Part shown: positions 1 to 6,588 of the stretch, one piece after another
Layout: each line of letters begins with the position of its first letter
Numbering within the stretch: position 1 is the stretch's first letter
NCBI GenBank assembly: GCA_045538425.1
Contig: JAZSRJ010000011.1
Coordinates: 1-28,347, forward strand
Length of the DNA stretch: 28,347 nucleotides
Direction of reading: 5' to 3'
DNA from: CALVJJ01 sp045538425
Lineage (GTDB): Bacteria; Bacillota; Clostridia; Christensenellales; UBA1242
The notes under the pieces: model-generated
What the model saw: the letters and a program-made list of their open reading frames with translations, nothing else
Told to the model about the DNA's origin: nothing
Databases searched by the model: none
Translations under genes and position numbers: made by a program

Positions 1-412
1 GACCATATACTGCAAATATAATAATTGCTAATCCTATCATTATGATTAAGAACCATAGTAGAACCGTTCCAACTGAAAATACCGTAGGTTTTAATCCTTT
101 TTCCCAAATAATATTTAATAAATCCACATTAAACCAAGAACATATTGTACAGATAAATGAAAATATAGACACCACTCCACTTATTATAGTTAATGTGAGT
201 TTTATCCAATGTCCTTGTCTTCTATTGATGTATCCTCCACAAATACTCGTTACTGTCATTACTATTCCAACGATATTATAAGGAGTAAAAAGTAATTTTT
301 TAAAAACAAATTTTGTTATTGAACCAAAACCTAATATACTTATACAAACAATCGCCACAATAAGGATTATTAACGATTTTAATCCAGTTGAATATTTATT
401 TTTCATTTTCAT
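1..412 (-). CDS. Partial small integral membrane protein, unknown function
   Basis: The minus strand is open from an ATG at 412 to the window edge (137 codons, C-terminus missing). An AGAGGTG ribosome site lies 5 bases upstream, and a strong promoter (459-487) precedes it. The translation starts MKMKNKYSTGLKSL and contains about four hydrophobic segments (residues roughly 12-34, 44-60, 68-92 and 112-137) separated by short basic loops such as NRRQGHW. That indicates a polytopic membrane protein. No family was recognised. The opposite strand also holds an open frame over this stretch, but without ribosome site or promoter. Certain: membrane-like coding frame. Unknown: function and true length. 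Confidence 0.6.
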   Translation of the reverse strand, partial: MKMKNKYSTGLKSLIILIVAIVCISILGFGSITKFVFKKLLFTPYNIVGIVMTVTSICGGYINRRQGHWIKLTLTIISGVVSIFSFICTICSWFNVDLLNIIWEKGLKPTVFSVGTVLLWFLIIMIGLAIIIFAVYG

Positions 413-458
413 CTGTTCACCTCTTTACTATTTTACTACAACAAAACTTTTTTACAAA

Positions 459-487
459 ATTATACCATGCAAAAACGTCATTGTTAA
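459..487 (-). promoter_or_regulatory. Sigma-A promoter for the partial membrane protein
   Basis: On the minus strand the sequence reads TTAACA (482-487), a 17-base spacer, then TATAAT (459-464) with an extended -10 TGG directly before it. Transcription would start near 452 and give a leader of about 40 bases. Confidence 0.6.
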
Positions 488-525
488 CCCAAAAAGTAAG
501 ATTGGATATAGGGTGATAGTATTTA

Positions 526-554
526 TTGACTTTTATATATAAGCATGTTACAAT
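526..554 (+). promoter_or_regulatory. Sigma-A promoter for the ankyrin-repeat gene
   Basis: TTGACT (526-531), a 17-base spacer and TACAAT (549-554) with the extended -10 TGT at 546-548. It lies about 34 bases before the start codon at 588. Confidence 0.7.
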
Positions 555-587
555 TTAATTGAAATATTAAAATTGGGAGGGAATACA

Positions 588-1160
588 ATGGAACATAAAC
601 TAAATTTGGCAATTTTTCACAATAACATAAATGCAGTCAAAGATATTGTGCAAGAGATAGGCATCAATTGTATATTAGAAAGAGGCGACACTGCTCTTAT
701 TCGTGCAGCTTGGATGGGAAACGAAGAAGTTGTGAAATATTTAATTGATCAAAAAGCAAATCTAAATATACAGAATGAAGATGGCTATACCGCACTCATA
801 CAAGCAACCTATTCTGGTCTTACCAATATTGTAAAAATGCTGATCGATGCAGGTGCTGACGTCAATCTTCAAACAAAAACTGGTACAAATGCATTAATAT
901 TGGCTAGTATAAAAGATCACACAGAAATTATGAAAATGTTGATCCAAGCCGGCACCAACTTACAAACTAAAACAAACCTTGGATACACTGCTATGGATTA
1001 TGCAGACTCCGTCCCTGCTTTTGCGTTATTGTATAAAACAATCAACCCAAAAACCAAAGTTGATTTTGATCAAATCAAAACACTAAACATCTCCATGTAT
1101 TCTGCAAACAACTATGTTGAACAACCTGAAACTACAGATTGCAATACCATGTCTCAATAA
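588..1160 (+). CDS. Ankyrin-repeat protein
   Basis: This 190-residue protein is made almost entirely of ankyrin repeats: about four full units from residue 30 on plus degenerate flanking ones. Hallmarks are GYTALIQAT, a G-ALILAS variant, the helix pair ending KMLIDAGADVNLQTK, and GYTAMDYA. Ankyrin repeats form a helical stack used for protein-protein binding. There is no signal peptide or membrane segment, so it should be cytosolic. The start at 588 is chosen because GGGAGG (575-580) sits 7 bases upstream; an in-frame TTG at 573 would overlap that site. The last 45 residues are outside the repeats and polar. It has its own promoter and a terminator shared with the convergent gene, so it is monocistronic. 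The binding partner is unknown. Confidence 0.9.
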   Translation: MEHKLNLAIFHNNINAVKDIVQEIGINCILERGDTALIRAAWMGNEEVVKYLIDQKANLNIQNEDGYTALIQATYSGLTNIVKMLIDAGADVNLQTKTGTNALILASIKDHTEIMKMLIQAGTNLQTKTNLGYTAMDYADSVPAFALLYKTINPKTKVDFDQIKTLNISMYSANNYVEQPETTDCNTMSQ

Positions 1161-1170
1161 TAAATAAGAA

Positions 1171-1200
1171 AAAACCACGGAATAATCCGTGGTTTTATTT
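1171..1200. terminator. Bidirectional terminator, stem type CCACGGA/TCCGTGG
   Basis: The 11-base perfect stem AAAACCACGGA / TCCGTGGTTTT (1171-1181 and 1186-1196) has a 4-base loop and T-rich flanks both ways. It lies between the convergent ankyrin gene and the 1201-1941 gene. The same stem recurs at 2757 and 4335. Confidence 0.85.
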
Positions 1201-1941
1201 TTAACAATTATCTCCCATATCTAGATCATCTGTTGATTCTGCAGTAACTGTCATACTTTGTTCGTTGCTTGATTTTTCTTGTGCTTTGGTTAGCATGTCT
1301 TCAAAAGAAAGTGTAGCTACTTGTTCTTGTTCATTGTTATATTCTACTTTTTCTTTCACACGTGCCAAATCCATATTTTGATATTCTTCAAAAGTATATG
1401 GCAAATTGCTAAGTACCTTATTCATTTTATTCATTTTGAAGTATGGATAGAAAATAGGTATATCCATATCACCAAAAATTGTTTTACAATTAGTAAGAAA
1501 ATATTTGTTACCAGTGATATTGTATAGATCCCCTTTCATCTTGTAATCGATAAACTCTCCATCTTCTTTTTTATTGTACAAACACTCAACTTCAAAATAA
1601 GATTCATCCCATACATCTTCTGCCAATTTTTTATCCTTTCCTAAAAATCCAAAATAGATAACATTATGATATTCTTTTTTTGCTGTTATATATTCTAAAG
1701 ATAAGCCTGTTTCGCTTGCAAATTTGTCATAATGATAGGTTGCAATAATTTCCTTTTCATCATCCTTATAATAAAAGTCCTTACCTTCCATTATATTTTG
1801 CAAGCATTCTTGTGGCATTAATTTGGTAATCTTCTTTAATTGTCTTCTTGTTCTACCTTTTGAAGCAATAAAGTCAAACATGAATTGCACTCTTTCATCT
1901 TCAAAAGTTAAACCAAGTTTTCTTTTTGTAAAATCTTTCAT
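1201..1941 (-). CDS. Unknown protein, paralogue A of a 246-residue pair
   Basis: A 246-residue soluble-looking protein beginning MKDFTKRKLGLTF and ending DMGDNC. It has no signal peptide and no membrane segment. The N-terminal part is basic (KGRTRRQLKKITKLMP), the middle mixed (an aromatic FYPYFKMNKMNK stretch near 165-177), and the C-terminal 50 residues acidic and low in order. It aligns without gaps to the product of 3451-4191; by hand count about 35 of 246 positions differ, concentrated at residues 103-110 and 227-240. A ribosome site, AGAGGAG, lies 8 bases before the ATG. The promoter upstream carries a G10 tract. The family was not recognised. The basic N-terminus could suit nucleic-acid or protein binding, but nothing in the sequence proves it. 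Confidence 0.85.
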   Translation of the reverse strand: MKDFTKRKLGLTFEDERVQFMFDFIASKGRTRRQLKKITKLMPQECLQNIMEGKDFYYKDDEKEIIATYHYDKFASETGLSLEYITAKKEYHNVIYFGFLGKDKKLAEDVWDESYFEVECLYNKKEDGEFIDYKMKGDLYNITGNKYFLTNCKTIFGDMDIPIFYPYFKMNKMNKVLSNLPYTFEEYQNMDLARVKEKVEYNNEQEQVATLSFEDMLTKAQEKSSNEQSMTVTAESTDDLDMGDNC

Positions 1942-1981
1942 GTTATCTACTCCTCTTTCCTAAAAAATGTATCTTACTTTC

Positions 1982-2012
1982 ATTATACCCCCCCCCCTAG
2001 CAAATTTGTCAA
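1982..2012 (-). promoter_or_regulatory. Promoter with a G10 homopolymer in its spacer
   Basis: On the minus strand: TTGACA (2007-2012), a 19-base spacer ending in ten G residues (C at 1988-1997 on the plus strand), then TATAAT (1982-1987). Both hexamers are perfect consensus but the spacer is two bases longer than the optimum of 17. Loss or gain of G by slippage would alter promoter strength. Confidence 0.75.
1988..1997. repeat. C10/G10 homopolymer tract
   Basis: Ten consecutive C residues on the plus strand in otherwise AT-rich sequence, placed between the -35 and -10 of the paralogue A promoter. The equivalent position at paralogue B has six. Confidence 0.9.
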
Positions 2013-2094
2013 TACCCAATTTTCACTTTCGCACAACCAATCGGTTTTTTATAAGGAAGATGATCTTCTATAGGAAAATAAAAATTGGGTATTG
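2010..2094. repeat. 14-base inverted repeat between divergent promoters
   Basis: CAATACCCAATTTT at 2010-2023 is matched exactly by its reverse complement at 2081-2094. Each arm abuts or overlaps the -35 region of one of two divergent promoters, so it could be a paired operator or upstream element. Confidence 0.7.
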
Positions 2095-2120
2095 TATTAT
2101 GAAAACTTATGTGGTATAAT
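2092..2120 (+). promoter_or_regulatory. Promoter for the 2148 gene
   Basis: TTGTAT (2092-2097), a 17-base spacer and TATAAT (2115-2120) with extended -10 TGG. Its -35 overlaps the right arm of the inverted repeat. Confidence 0.65.
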
Positions 2121-2147
2121 CTTAGTATCAACAAAGGAGATAAAATT

Positions 2148-2753
2148 ATGGAATCTTTATTTATTAAGAAATTAACACAAGAAGAAATGGATAACATGAA
2201 AGCTCTTCAAAATAAATTCACCTTCAATGATTTGAGATTGTTTTTGAAAGCAAGAAAACTAGATTTGGTTATTGGAAAACATGGTGAATTGTTGGATTAT
2301 GATTTGTTTTTCTGGCATGAAGGTGTTACTAACGAATTCTTTGCAAACGAAGCAAAAACTTTTAGTGTAACAGACCCTAGCAAAACAAGTGATTTGAAAC
2401 GTGCATTTGAAGATCTTGCAACAACCAAAAACAAAGCATGGCGTACTTTCCCTGGTGTGGAATACATTACAAAACAAACTCAAAAAGTGAATGTTTTTGC
2501 TAATAGCCTAGATATGGCACCAAATAAGTGTGTCAAACTCTTTATGAATCAAGACAAAGAATTACTTGAAGCAATAGAAGCTTATGGTTACGGCAAAGTC
2601 CTTTTCACTGCAGACACATTGGTAGTACTCAACTCTGCTCGTGAAGTTGTTGCAGATTATTCTATCCAATGGCAAACATACTTAGGAAAATTAATTTCAA
2701 GAGAAGCTCCAAAATTCAAACATGGTCAAATAGATTTGTCTATTGAAGACTAA
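2148..2753 (+). CDS. Unknown soluble protein, 201 residues
   Basis: The product begins MESLFIKKLTQEEMDNMK. The start at 2148 is chosen because AAAGGAGA (2133-2140) lies 7 bases upstream; an earlier in-frame ATG at 2109 would fall within the promoter. The protein is mixed alpha/beta by eye, with no signal peptide or membrane segment and no motif I can assign. Aromatic pairs (LFFWHEG near 50) and a C-terminal GQIDLSIED are visible. It is divergent from paralogue A (1201-1941), with two facing promoters joined by a 14-base inverted repeat, so the two may be co-regulated. It ends at a terminator of the same stem type as its neighbours. No function is proposed. Confidence 0.8.
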   Translation: MESLFIKKLTQEEMDNMKALQNKFTFNDLRLFLKARKLDLVIGKHGELLDYDLFFWHEGVTNEFFANEAKTFSVTDPSKTSDLKRAFEDLATTKNKAWRTFPGVEYITKQTQKVNVFANSLDMAPNKCVKLFMNQDKELLEAIEAYGYGKVLFTADTLVVLNSAREVVADYSIQWQTYLGKLISREAPKFKHGQIDLSIED

Positions 2754-2756
2754 AAT

Positions 2757-2790
2757 AAAAAACCACGGATCATTCCGCGGTTTTTTATTT
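2757..2790. terminator. Terminator, second copy of the CCACGGA-type stem
   Basis: AAAAAACCACGGA / TCCGCGGTTTTTT (2757-2769 and 2774-2786), loop TCAT. One position is an A-C mismatch in plus-strand RNA but a G-U pair in minus-strand RNA, so it can serve both the 2148 gene and the convergent 2910 gene. Confidence 0.75.
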
Positions 2791-2909
2791 TGCTTTTGTT
2801 TACATATCTTTAGAATAAAAACTTCCAAAACTTGTAAAATATTTCAACAAAGTTAATATTAAAATCTTGTAAGATTGGTCAATATTAGTTCCTCAAAACA
2901 CAATTAGCA

Positions 2910-3329
2910 CTAAAAATTTCTATCTACTTCGTCTATCGCATATTGTTCTAATTTTTCATTTTGACGTTTTATACTTTCGTTATGTGATCTGATAATTCCT
3001 GTGTTCATAATCTTTTTTATTTTAGCAATTTGTTTGGTATCAATCACACGATTTTCCAATATAGATCTAACTTTTTCAACTGCCATCGCATCCCGAAACG
3101 ATCTTACCATCATTCCACCCTTTAGCTCCCTTTCATATGTGAGATCTACCAAACTTTCTAGTTGGTATAATTCACCAAAACTCTCACTTTCAATTATTTG
3201 TCCTGTTACAACATCTTTCAGTTTTGTCTTTGATTGATTAAGATATCCTATCAAACATTTATCTTCACTTTCATTATATGTACTATGTTCAAAGCATTTG
3301 AAAAATAATTCCTTTTGCAAATATTTCAT
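2910..3329 (-). CDS. Unknown small charged protein, 139 residues
   Basis: The start is the ATG at 3329 (MKYLQKELFFKCFEHS), preceded by AAAGGAGG 7 bases upstream; a longer in-frame version from 3377 would run through that site. The product is soluble-looking, rich in charged residues, with probable helices at residues 75-130 (VRSFRDAMAVEKVRSILENR, then a KQIAKIKKIM stretch). No motif or family was recognised. It lies between the paralogues, same strand, about 120 bases downstream of the paralogue B gene end. A TATAAT at 3361-3366 is a possible -10 but the -35 (TAGAAA) is poor. Confidence 0.75.
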   Translation of the reverse strand: MKYLQKELFFKCFEHSTYNESEDKCLIGYLNQSKTKLKDVVTGQIIESESFGELYQLESLVDLTYERELKGGMMVRSFRDAMAVEKVRSILENRVIDTKQIAKIKKIMNTGIIRSHNESIKRQNEKLEQYAIDEVDRNF

Positions 3330-3450
3330 ATGTATTCCTCCTTTTACACCTTGTAACTGTATTATAAAATTGTACATTACTGATTTCTATTCTTGACCTT
3401 GTGTCGCATACCAAAAGATTTAGCAACCCAAGTTTTGTTCCTTCCGCGTT

Positions 3451-4191
3451 TTAACAATTATCTCCCATATCTGCAGTATCTGTTAGTTCTTCAGTATCTT
3501 CCATACTTGGATGGTTGCTTGATTTTTCTTGTGCTTTGGTGAGCATGTCTTCAAAAGAAAGTGTAGCTACTTGTTCTTGTTCATTGTTATATTCTACTTT
3601 TTCTTTCACACGTGCCAAATCCATTTTTTGATATTCTTCAAGAGTATAAGGTAGAGCACTAAGCATCTTATTCATTCTATTCATTTTGAAGTATGGATAG
3701 AAAATGGTTATCTCCATCTCACCAAAAATTGTTTTGCAATTAGTAAGAAAATATTTGTTGCCAGTGATACTGTATAGATCCCCTTTCATCTTGTAATCGA
3801 CAAACTCTCCATCTTCTTTTTTGTTATACAAACATTCAACCTCAAAATAAGATTCATCCCATATGTTTTTCGCAAATTCTTGATCTTTTCCTAAAAACCC
3901 GAAATGGATAACACAATGGTATTCTTTCTTTTTTGTTATGTATTCTAAACCTAGACCTGTTTCGCTTGAAAATTTGTCATAATGGTATGTTGCAATAATT
4001 TCCTTTTCATCATCCTTATAACAAAAGTCCTTGCCTTCCATGATATTTTGCAAACATTCTTTTGGCATTAATTTGATGATCTTTTTTAATTGTCTTCTTG
4101 TTCTACCCTTTGAGGCAATGAAGTCAAACATCAATTGCACTCTTTCATCTTGAAAAGTTAAGCCAAGTTTTCTTTTTGTATAATCTTTCAT
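3451..4191 (-). CDS. Unknown protein, paralogue B of a 246-residue pair
   Basis: The same length as paralogue A, aligned without gaps and nearly identical over long blocks (for example residues 190-226, containing MDLARVKEKVEYNN). The differences cluster in residues 103-110 and in the acidic tail, while the terminal DMGDNC is kept. The ribosome site TAGGAG lies 9 bases upstream of the ATG. The similarity continues through the leader and promoter, so the duplication included regulatory DNA. Unlike copy A it has no intact terminator: only TCCGCGTTTT, the right half of the shared hairpin, remains at 3443-3452. Transcription may therefore read on into the 2910 gene. Function unknown. Confidence 0.85.
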   Translation of the reverse strand: MKDYTKRKLGLTFQDERVQLMFDFIASKGRTRRQLKKIIKLMPKECLQNIMEGKDFCYKDDEKEIIATYHYDKFSSETGLGLEYITKKKEYHCVIHFGFLGKDQEFAKNIWDESYFEVECLYNKKEDGEFVDYKMKGDLYSITGNKYFLTNCKTIFGEMEITIFYPYFKMNRMNKMLSALPYTLEEYQKMDLARVKEKVEYNNEQEQVATLSFEDMLTKAQEKSSNHPSMEDTEELTDTADMGDNC

Positions 4192-4234
4192 ATCTCAATA
4201 CTCCTATTCCTAAGTATTTATTTATCTTAAACTT

Positions 4235-4264
4235 ATTATACCCCCCTCCATGACCAATTGTCAA
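4235..4264 (-). promoter_or_regulatory. Promoter for paralogue B, with G6 spacer tract
   Basis: TTGACA (4259-4264), an 18-base spacer ending in six G, then TATAAT (4235-4240). It shares the upstream AATTGGGTA block with the paralogue A promoter. The shorter, interrupted G tract should be more stable than the G10 copy. Confidence 0.75.
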
Positions 4265-4332
4265 TACCCAATTTGCATATTTCCTGTTAAACGCATTGAT
4301 CTTCTGATTGATTACAATACCAAAACCACAAC

Positions 4333-4366
4333 AAAAAACCACGGATCATTCCGTGGTTTTATTTTT
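4333..4366 (-). terminator. Terminator, third copy of the CCACGGA-type stem
   Basis: AAAACCACGGA / TCCGTGGTTTT with loop TCAT (stem arms 4335-4345 and 4350-4360). It lies downstream of the 4423-4851 gene and upstream of the paralogue B promoter, insulating the two. Confidence 0.8.
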
Positions 4367-4422
4367 TATTGCAAAATTCTGGATCATTAGATCTCCATCA
4401 TGCTAGGTATAACTAACCATAT

Positions 4423-4851
4423 CTATGCATTAAGTTCGGTTTGTTCTTCTCTTTCTTGAAGGAGTTGGCTATATGCATTGAAAACTTCTCTTGTGCATTT
4501 TCTATGGTTTGCACTAAGTTTATCAAAACCATAATTTGCACCTTCTAGTGTACCACCTACGTAGATTGATGTAGACATAATATCTTGACCTTCTTGTGCA
4601 AAAGAAAGTGCAGAAGCAAGACCACCAGCAATGCTTGCAAGCAATCCTTGTTTTAATTCTTTAGATACATACACAATTTTGCCGTCAACAACTTTTTCTT
4701 CGATGGTGAACTCTGCATCATACTTTCCAACAACATCTTTACTAATTTGCATAATGTCTTGAGGATTAATTTTAGAAACTTGTTCTATTTTGCATTTCCA
4801 AAGGAAACCTCTCCAAAAATCTATCTCATTCAACTCTTTAATACTTCTCAT
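4423..4851 (-). CDS. Unknown small protein with glycine-rich helix, 142 residues
   Basis: Starts MRSIKELNEIDFWRGF after an AAGGAG site 8 bases upstream. The middle (residues about 67-88) holds a small-residue amphipathic stretch, KQGLLASIAGGLASALSFA, short of a convincing membrane segment. The rest is charged and ends EEQTELNA. No family was recognised. It has its own promoter (4881-4909) and its own terminator, so it appears monocistronic. Its neighbours are the orphan cluster on one side and a GIY-YIG gene on the other; neither suggests a role. Confidence 0.75.
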   Translation of the reverse strand: MRSIKELNEIDFWRGFLWKCKIEQVSKINPQDIMQISKDVVGKYDAEFTIEEKVVDGKIVYVSKELKQGLLASIAGGLASALSFAQEGQDIMSTSIYVGGTLEGANYGFDKLSANHRKCTREVFNAYSQLLQEREEQTELNA

Positions 4852-4880
4852 CTTCTTAACTCCTTGTTTTTAGTACAAGG

Positions 4881-4909
4881 ATTATAACATAGAAAAAATA
4901 AGATTTCAA
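4881..4909 (-). promoter_or_regulatory. Promoter for the 4423-4851 gene
   Basis: TTGAAA (4904-4909), a 17-base spacer and TATAAT (4881-4886) with extended -10 TGT. A 7-base inverted repeat (4861-4881) covers the expected start point. Confidence 0.7.
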
Positions 4910-4970
4910 GACCCAAAACACCAAAATTTGATAAAAATTGCTATATTTTTACGATTATTGTCGTTTTTTG

Positions 4971-5324
4971 TTATTCTTTTCTATCACTTCTTACTTTATT
5001 CATAATGATTTCCTGTTCGCTTGGTTCTATATATTTATATAATTCATGATCCAAACTATGAAAATCATAAGCCAAAAGCGTTGGACGACTGATCAATCTT
5101 TGTTTTTCAGTACGAGTCAATTGCTTAATCCTATACTCTAATTTACAAGCATCTTGCCTTTCTTGTATCACCCAAAGTCCCTTTAATGTCACCATCTTAT
5201 GACTTTTTGTATATTTTGCACACTGAGGCTTTTGAAAATAATGTTGTCTTAGTCTAACAACAATATTGGATGCCATCCCTGTATAATACGAACCATCTTC
5301 GCTTTCTATGATGTATACATACAT
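4971..5324 (-). CDS. GIY-YIG nuclease-fold protein (UPF0213/YazA type)
   Basis: A 117-residue single-domain GIY-YIG protein. The N-terminus MYVYIIESEDGSYYTGM is the family signature (Y4 for GIY, YYTG at 13-16 for YIG), followed by R24 and R26 and H28 in the VVRLRQH helix, and the conserved CKLEYRIKQLTR helix with the likely catalytic Glu. Proteins of this group are small, and their cellular substrate is mostly unknown; some act on nucleic acids. The start at 5324 matches where family members begin; the frame is open for another 22 codons upstream but that part overlaps the promoter. The ribosome site (AGGGTGG) is weak. The tail after residue 85 is not typical. Confidence 0.85.
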   Translation of the reverse strand: MYVYIIESEDGSYYTGMASNIVVRLRQHYFQKPQCAKYTKSHKMVTLKGLWVIQERQDACKLEYRIKQLTRTEKQRLISRPTLLAYDFHSLDHELYKYIEPSEQEIIMNKVRSDRKE

Positions 5325-5346
5325 AACCCTTTTCCACCCTATCTTT

Positions 5347-5375
5347 ATAGTACCGCAAAACATTTTCTCAGCCAA
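5347..5375 (-). promoter_or_regulatory. Probable promoter for the GIY-YIG gene
   Basis: TTGGCT (5370-5375), a 17-base spacer and TACTAT (5347-5352). It starts just past the terminator of the upstream operon. Confidence 0.45.
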
Positions 5376-5381
5376 ACAAAA

Positions 5382-5400
5382 AAAGAGCAAATTGCTCTTT
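5382..5400 (-). terminator. Terminator of the sugar-isomerase operon
   Basis: The stem AAAGAGCA / TGCTCTTT is followed on the minus strand by a run of seven T. The hairpin overlaps the stop codon of the YcxB-like gene, a compact arrangement repeated elsewhere in the window. Confidence 0.75.
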
Positions 5401-5923
5401 ATTTGTTTTTCTTAACCCAAGTGCGCTCATCAAAATTAGCTTTTAGAATAGATTCCATCTCTTCTAGTGTACCTTGCGTCAATTTCTCTTTTGGAATAAC
5501 GTGTGTTTGGGCATTGGAGATATAGAATAGATAGTGTGTTGGTGTCTCAATCACTTTGTAAAAATATTGATATCCTGTATCTACCACCGCGCGATAATTA
5601 TCCCCTTTTGTTTGGACAATGGTTACTTTATTTATATCAAATTGATACACTTCTTCCGTTGTCTCACTCATGAGTGGCATAGATTGATTGGCTTTCTTTT
5701 GTGCCCATTTTGAAATCCACTTAATGACTGGTATATATAAGAGACCTAATAGGATCATAATAACACCCATAACATAATCTGGCTGTTCTCCCAACATCGC
5801 CATTATACCAAGAAAAACCATAGCTGCTGTAAAGATCCATAGCATCCAAGAAAGTTTCTTGAAATTACGTTTTTGCAAATAATGTGTGACCGATGCGTCA
5901 AATGTTGTACGAAATTCTACCAT
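5399..5923 (-). CDS. YcxB-like membrane protein
   Basis: A 174-residue protein with two adjacent transmembrane segments (residues about 25-44 and 48-69) followed by a cytosolic domain of about 90 residues that begins EEVYQFDINKVTI and contains HYLFYISNAQTHVIPKEKL. This order (short N-terminal strand, two helices, then a PH-like beta domain ending in a 'phenylalanine-ISN...-IPK' pattern) is that of the YcxB family, whose function is not established. It is the last gene of a three-gene operon, starting 3 bases after the stop of the RpiB-like gene, with AAGGAG 6 bases before its ATG. Confidence in the topology is high, in the family moderate to high. Confidence 0.75.
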   Translation of the reverse strand: MVEFRTTFDASVTHYLQKRNFKKLSWMLWIFTAAMVFLGIMAMLGEQPDYVMGVIMILLGLLYIPVIKWISKWAQKKANQSMPLMSETTEEVYQFDINKVTIVQTKGDNYRAVVDTGYQYFYKVIETPTHYLFYISNAQTHVIPKEKLTQGTLEEMESILKANFDERTWVKKNK

Positions 5924-5926
5924 AAT

Positions 5927-6574
5927 TTACTCCTTAATCCCTAATACCTTTGCTAGGTATTTTGCGATACTTTCCTCTTTGCAACGCGCAAAGAAATCTT
6001 CTCTAAAGGTTGGATAATCGATTGTTTCTTTCAAGAAAGTTTGGTCAATATTTTTCAAAATAGTCAACATATCTTGATGCGTGACTTTTTTCACTTCGTC
6101 TAGTATCTTCTTGTTAGCACGCTCTGGAACAACTCTCTCTTTTGGGTATCCATTACCACCAGTTGTAGACAACAATTGCTCAAAGATTTGAGTTAGTGTA
6201 AGTTCTGCACCCCAACCAAATCCTTTTGCAAAAGGTAAAGCAATGGCATTGCCATCATTGATCTCACGGAACATAAAGGCATCACTTGGATCAACCACAT
6301 GACCACATAGAACATTAGGGAAACTATTACACGCTAGCATTGCGCCTTCCCCTGTACCACATCCAGTCACCACAAAATCCACAACTCCCGCATTGAGTAG
6401 TATGGCTGATAGTAGTCCTACTTTAACATAGGTTAGACTATGACCATCTTCTGCTCCAAACATTCCGTAGTTGATGACACTATCTCCATGTTTTTTGGCA
6501 ACACTTTCTAATGTATTGTATATAAGTTCGTTTTTGCTTGCTTGACTATTTTCATTGATTAACGCAATTCTCAT
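5927..6574 (-). CDS. RpiB/LacA/LacB-family sugar-phosphate isomerase
   Basis: A 215-residue aldose-ketose isomerase of the RpiB/LacAB fold. It has MRIALINENS at the start, the phosphate/active-site loop GCGTGEG with the probable catalytic Cys72, and FREINDGNAIALPF near 102-115 matching the family R-x-x-NDxN pattern. The family interconverts ribose-5-P and ribulose-5-P, or galactose-6-P and tagatose-6-P, or related sugars. The C-terminal 65 residues extend beyond a minimal RpiB (about 150) and match the longer subgroup. AAAGGAG precedes the ATG. It sits 14 bases downstream of a TIM-barrel isomerase gene, suggesting both act on one sugar-phosphate route. The exact substrate cannot be read from sequence. 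Confidence 0.88.
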   Translation of the reverse strand: MRIALINENSQASKNELIYNTLESVAKKHGDSVINYGMFGAEDGHSLTYVKVGLLSAILLNAGVVDFVVTGCGTGEGAMLACNSFPNVLCGHVVDPSDAFMFREINDGNAIALPFAKGFGWGAELTLTQIFEQLLSTTGGNGYPKERVVPERANKKILDEVKKVTHQDMLTILKNIDQTFLKETIDYPTFREDFFARCKEESIAKYLAKVLGIKE

Positions 6575-6588
6575 TCAATTCATCTCCT

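Noticed and set aside
42..281. Plus-strand open frame of 79 codons at the window edge
   Set aside because: It has no ribosome site, and the minus strand here has a strong promoter, ribosome site and a coherent membrane protein.
573..587. TTG at 573 as start of the ankyrin gene
   Set aside because: It would overlap the GGGAGG ribosome site that serves the ATG at 588.
4951..4969. ACGA/TCGT hairpin followed by T run on the plus strand
   Set aside because: The stem has only 4 bases and no plus-strand gene ends there. It could not terminate the minus-strand GIY-YIG gene.
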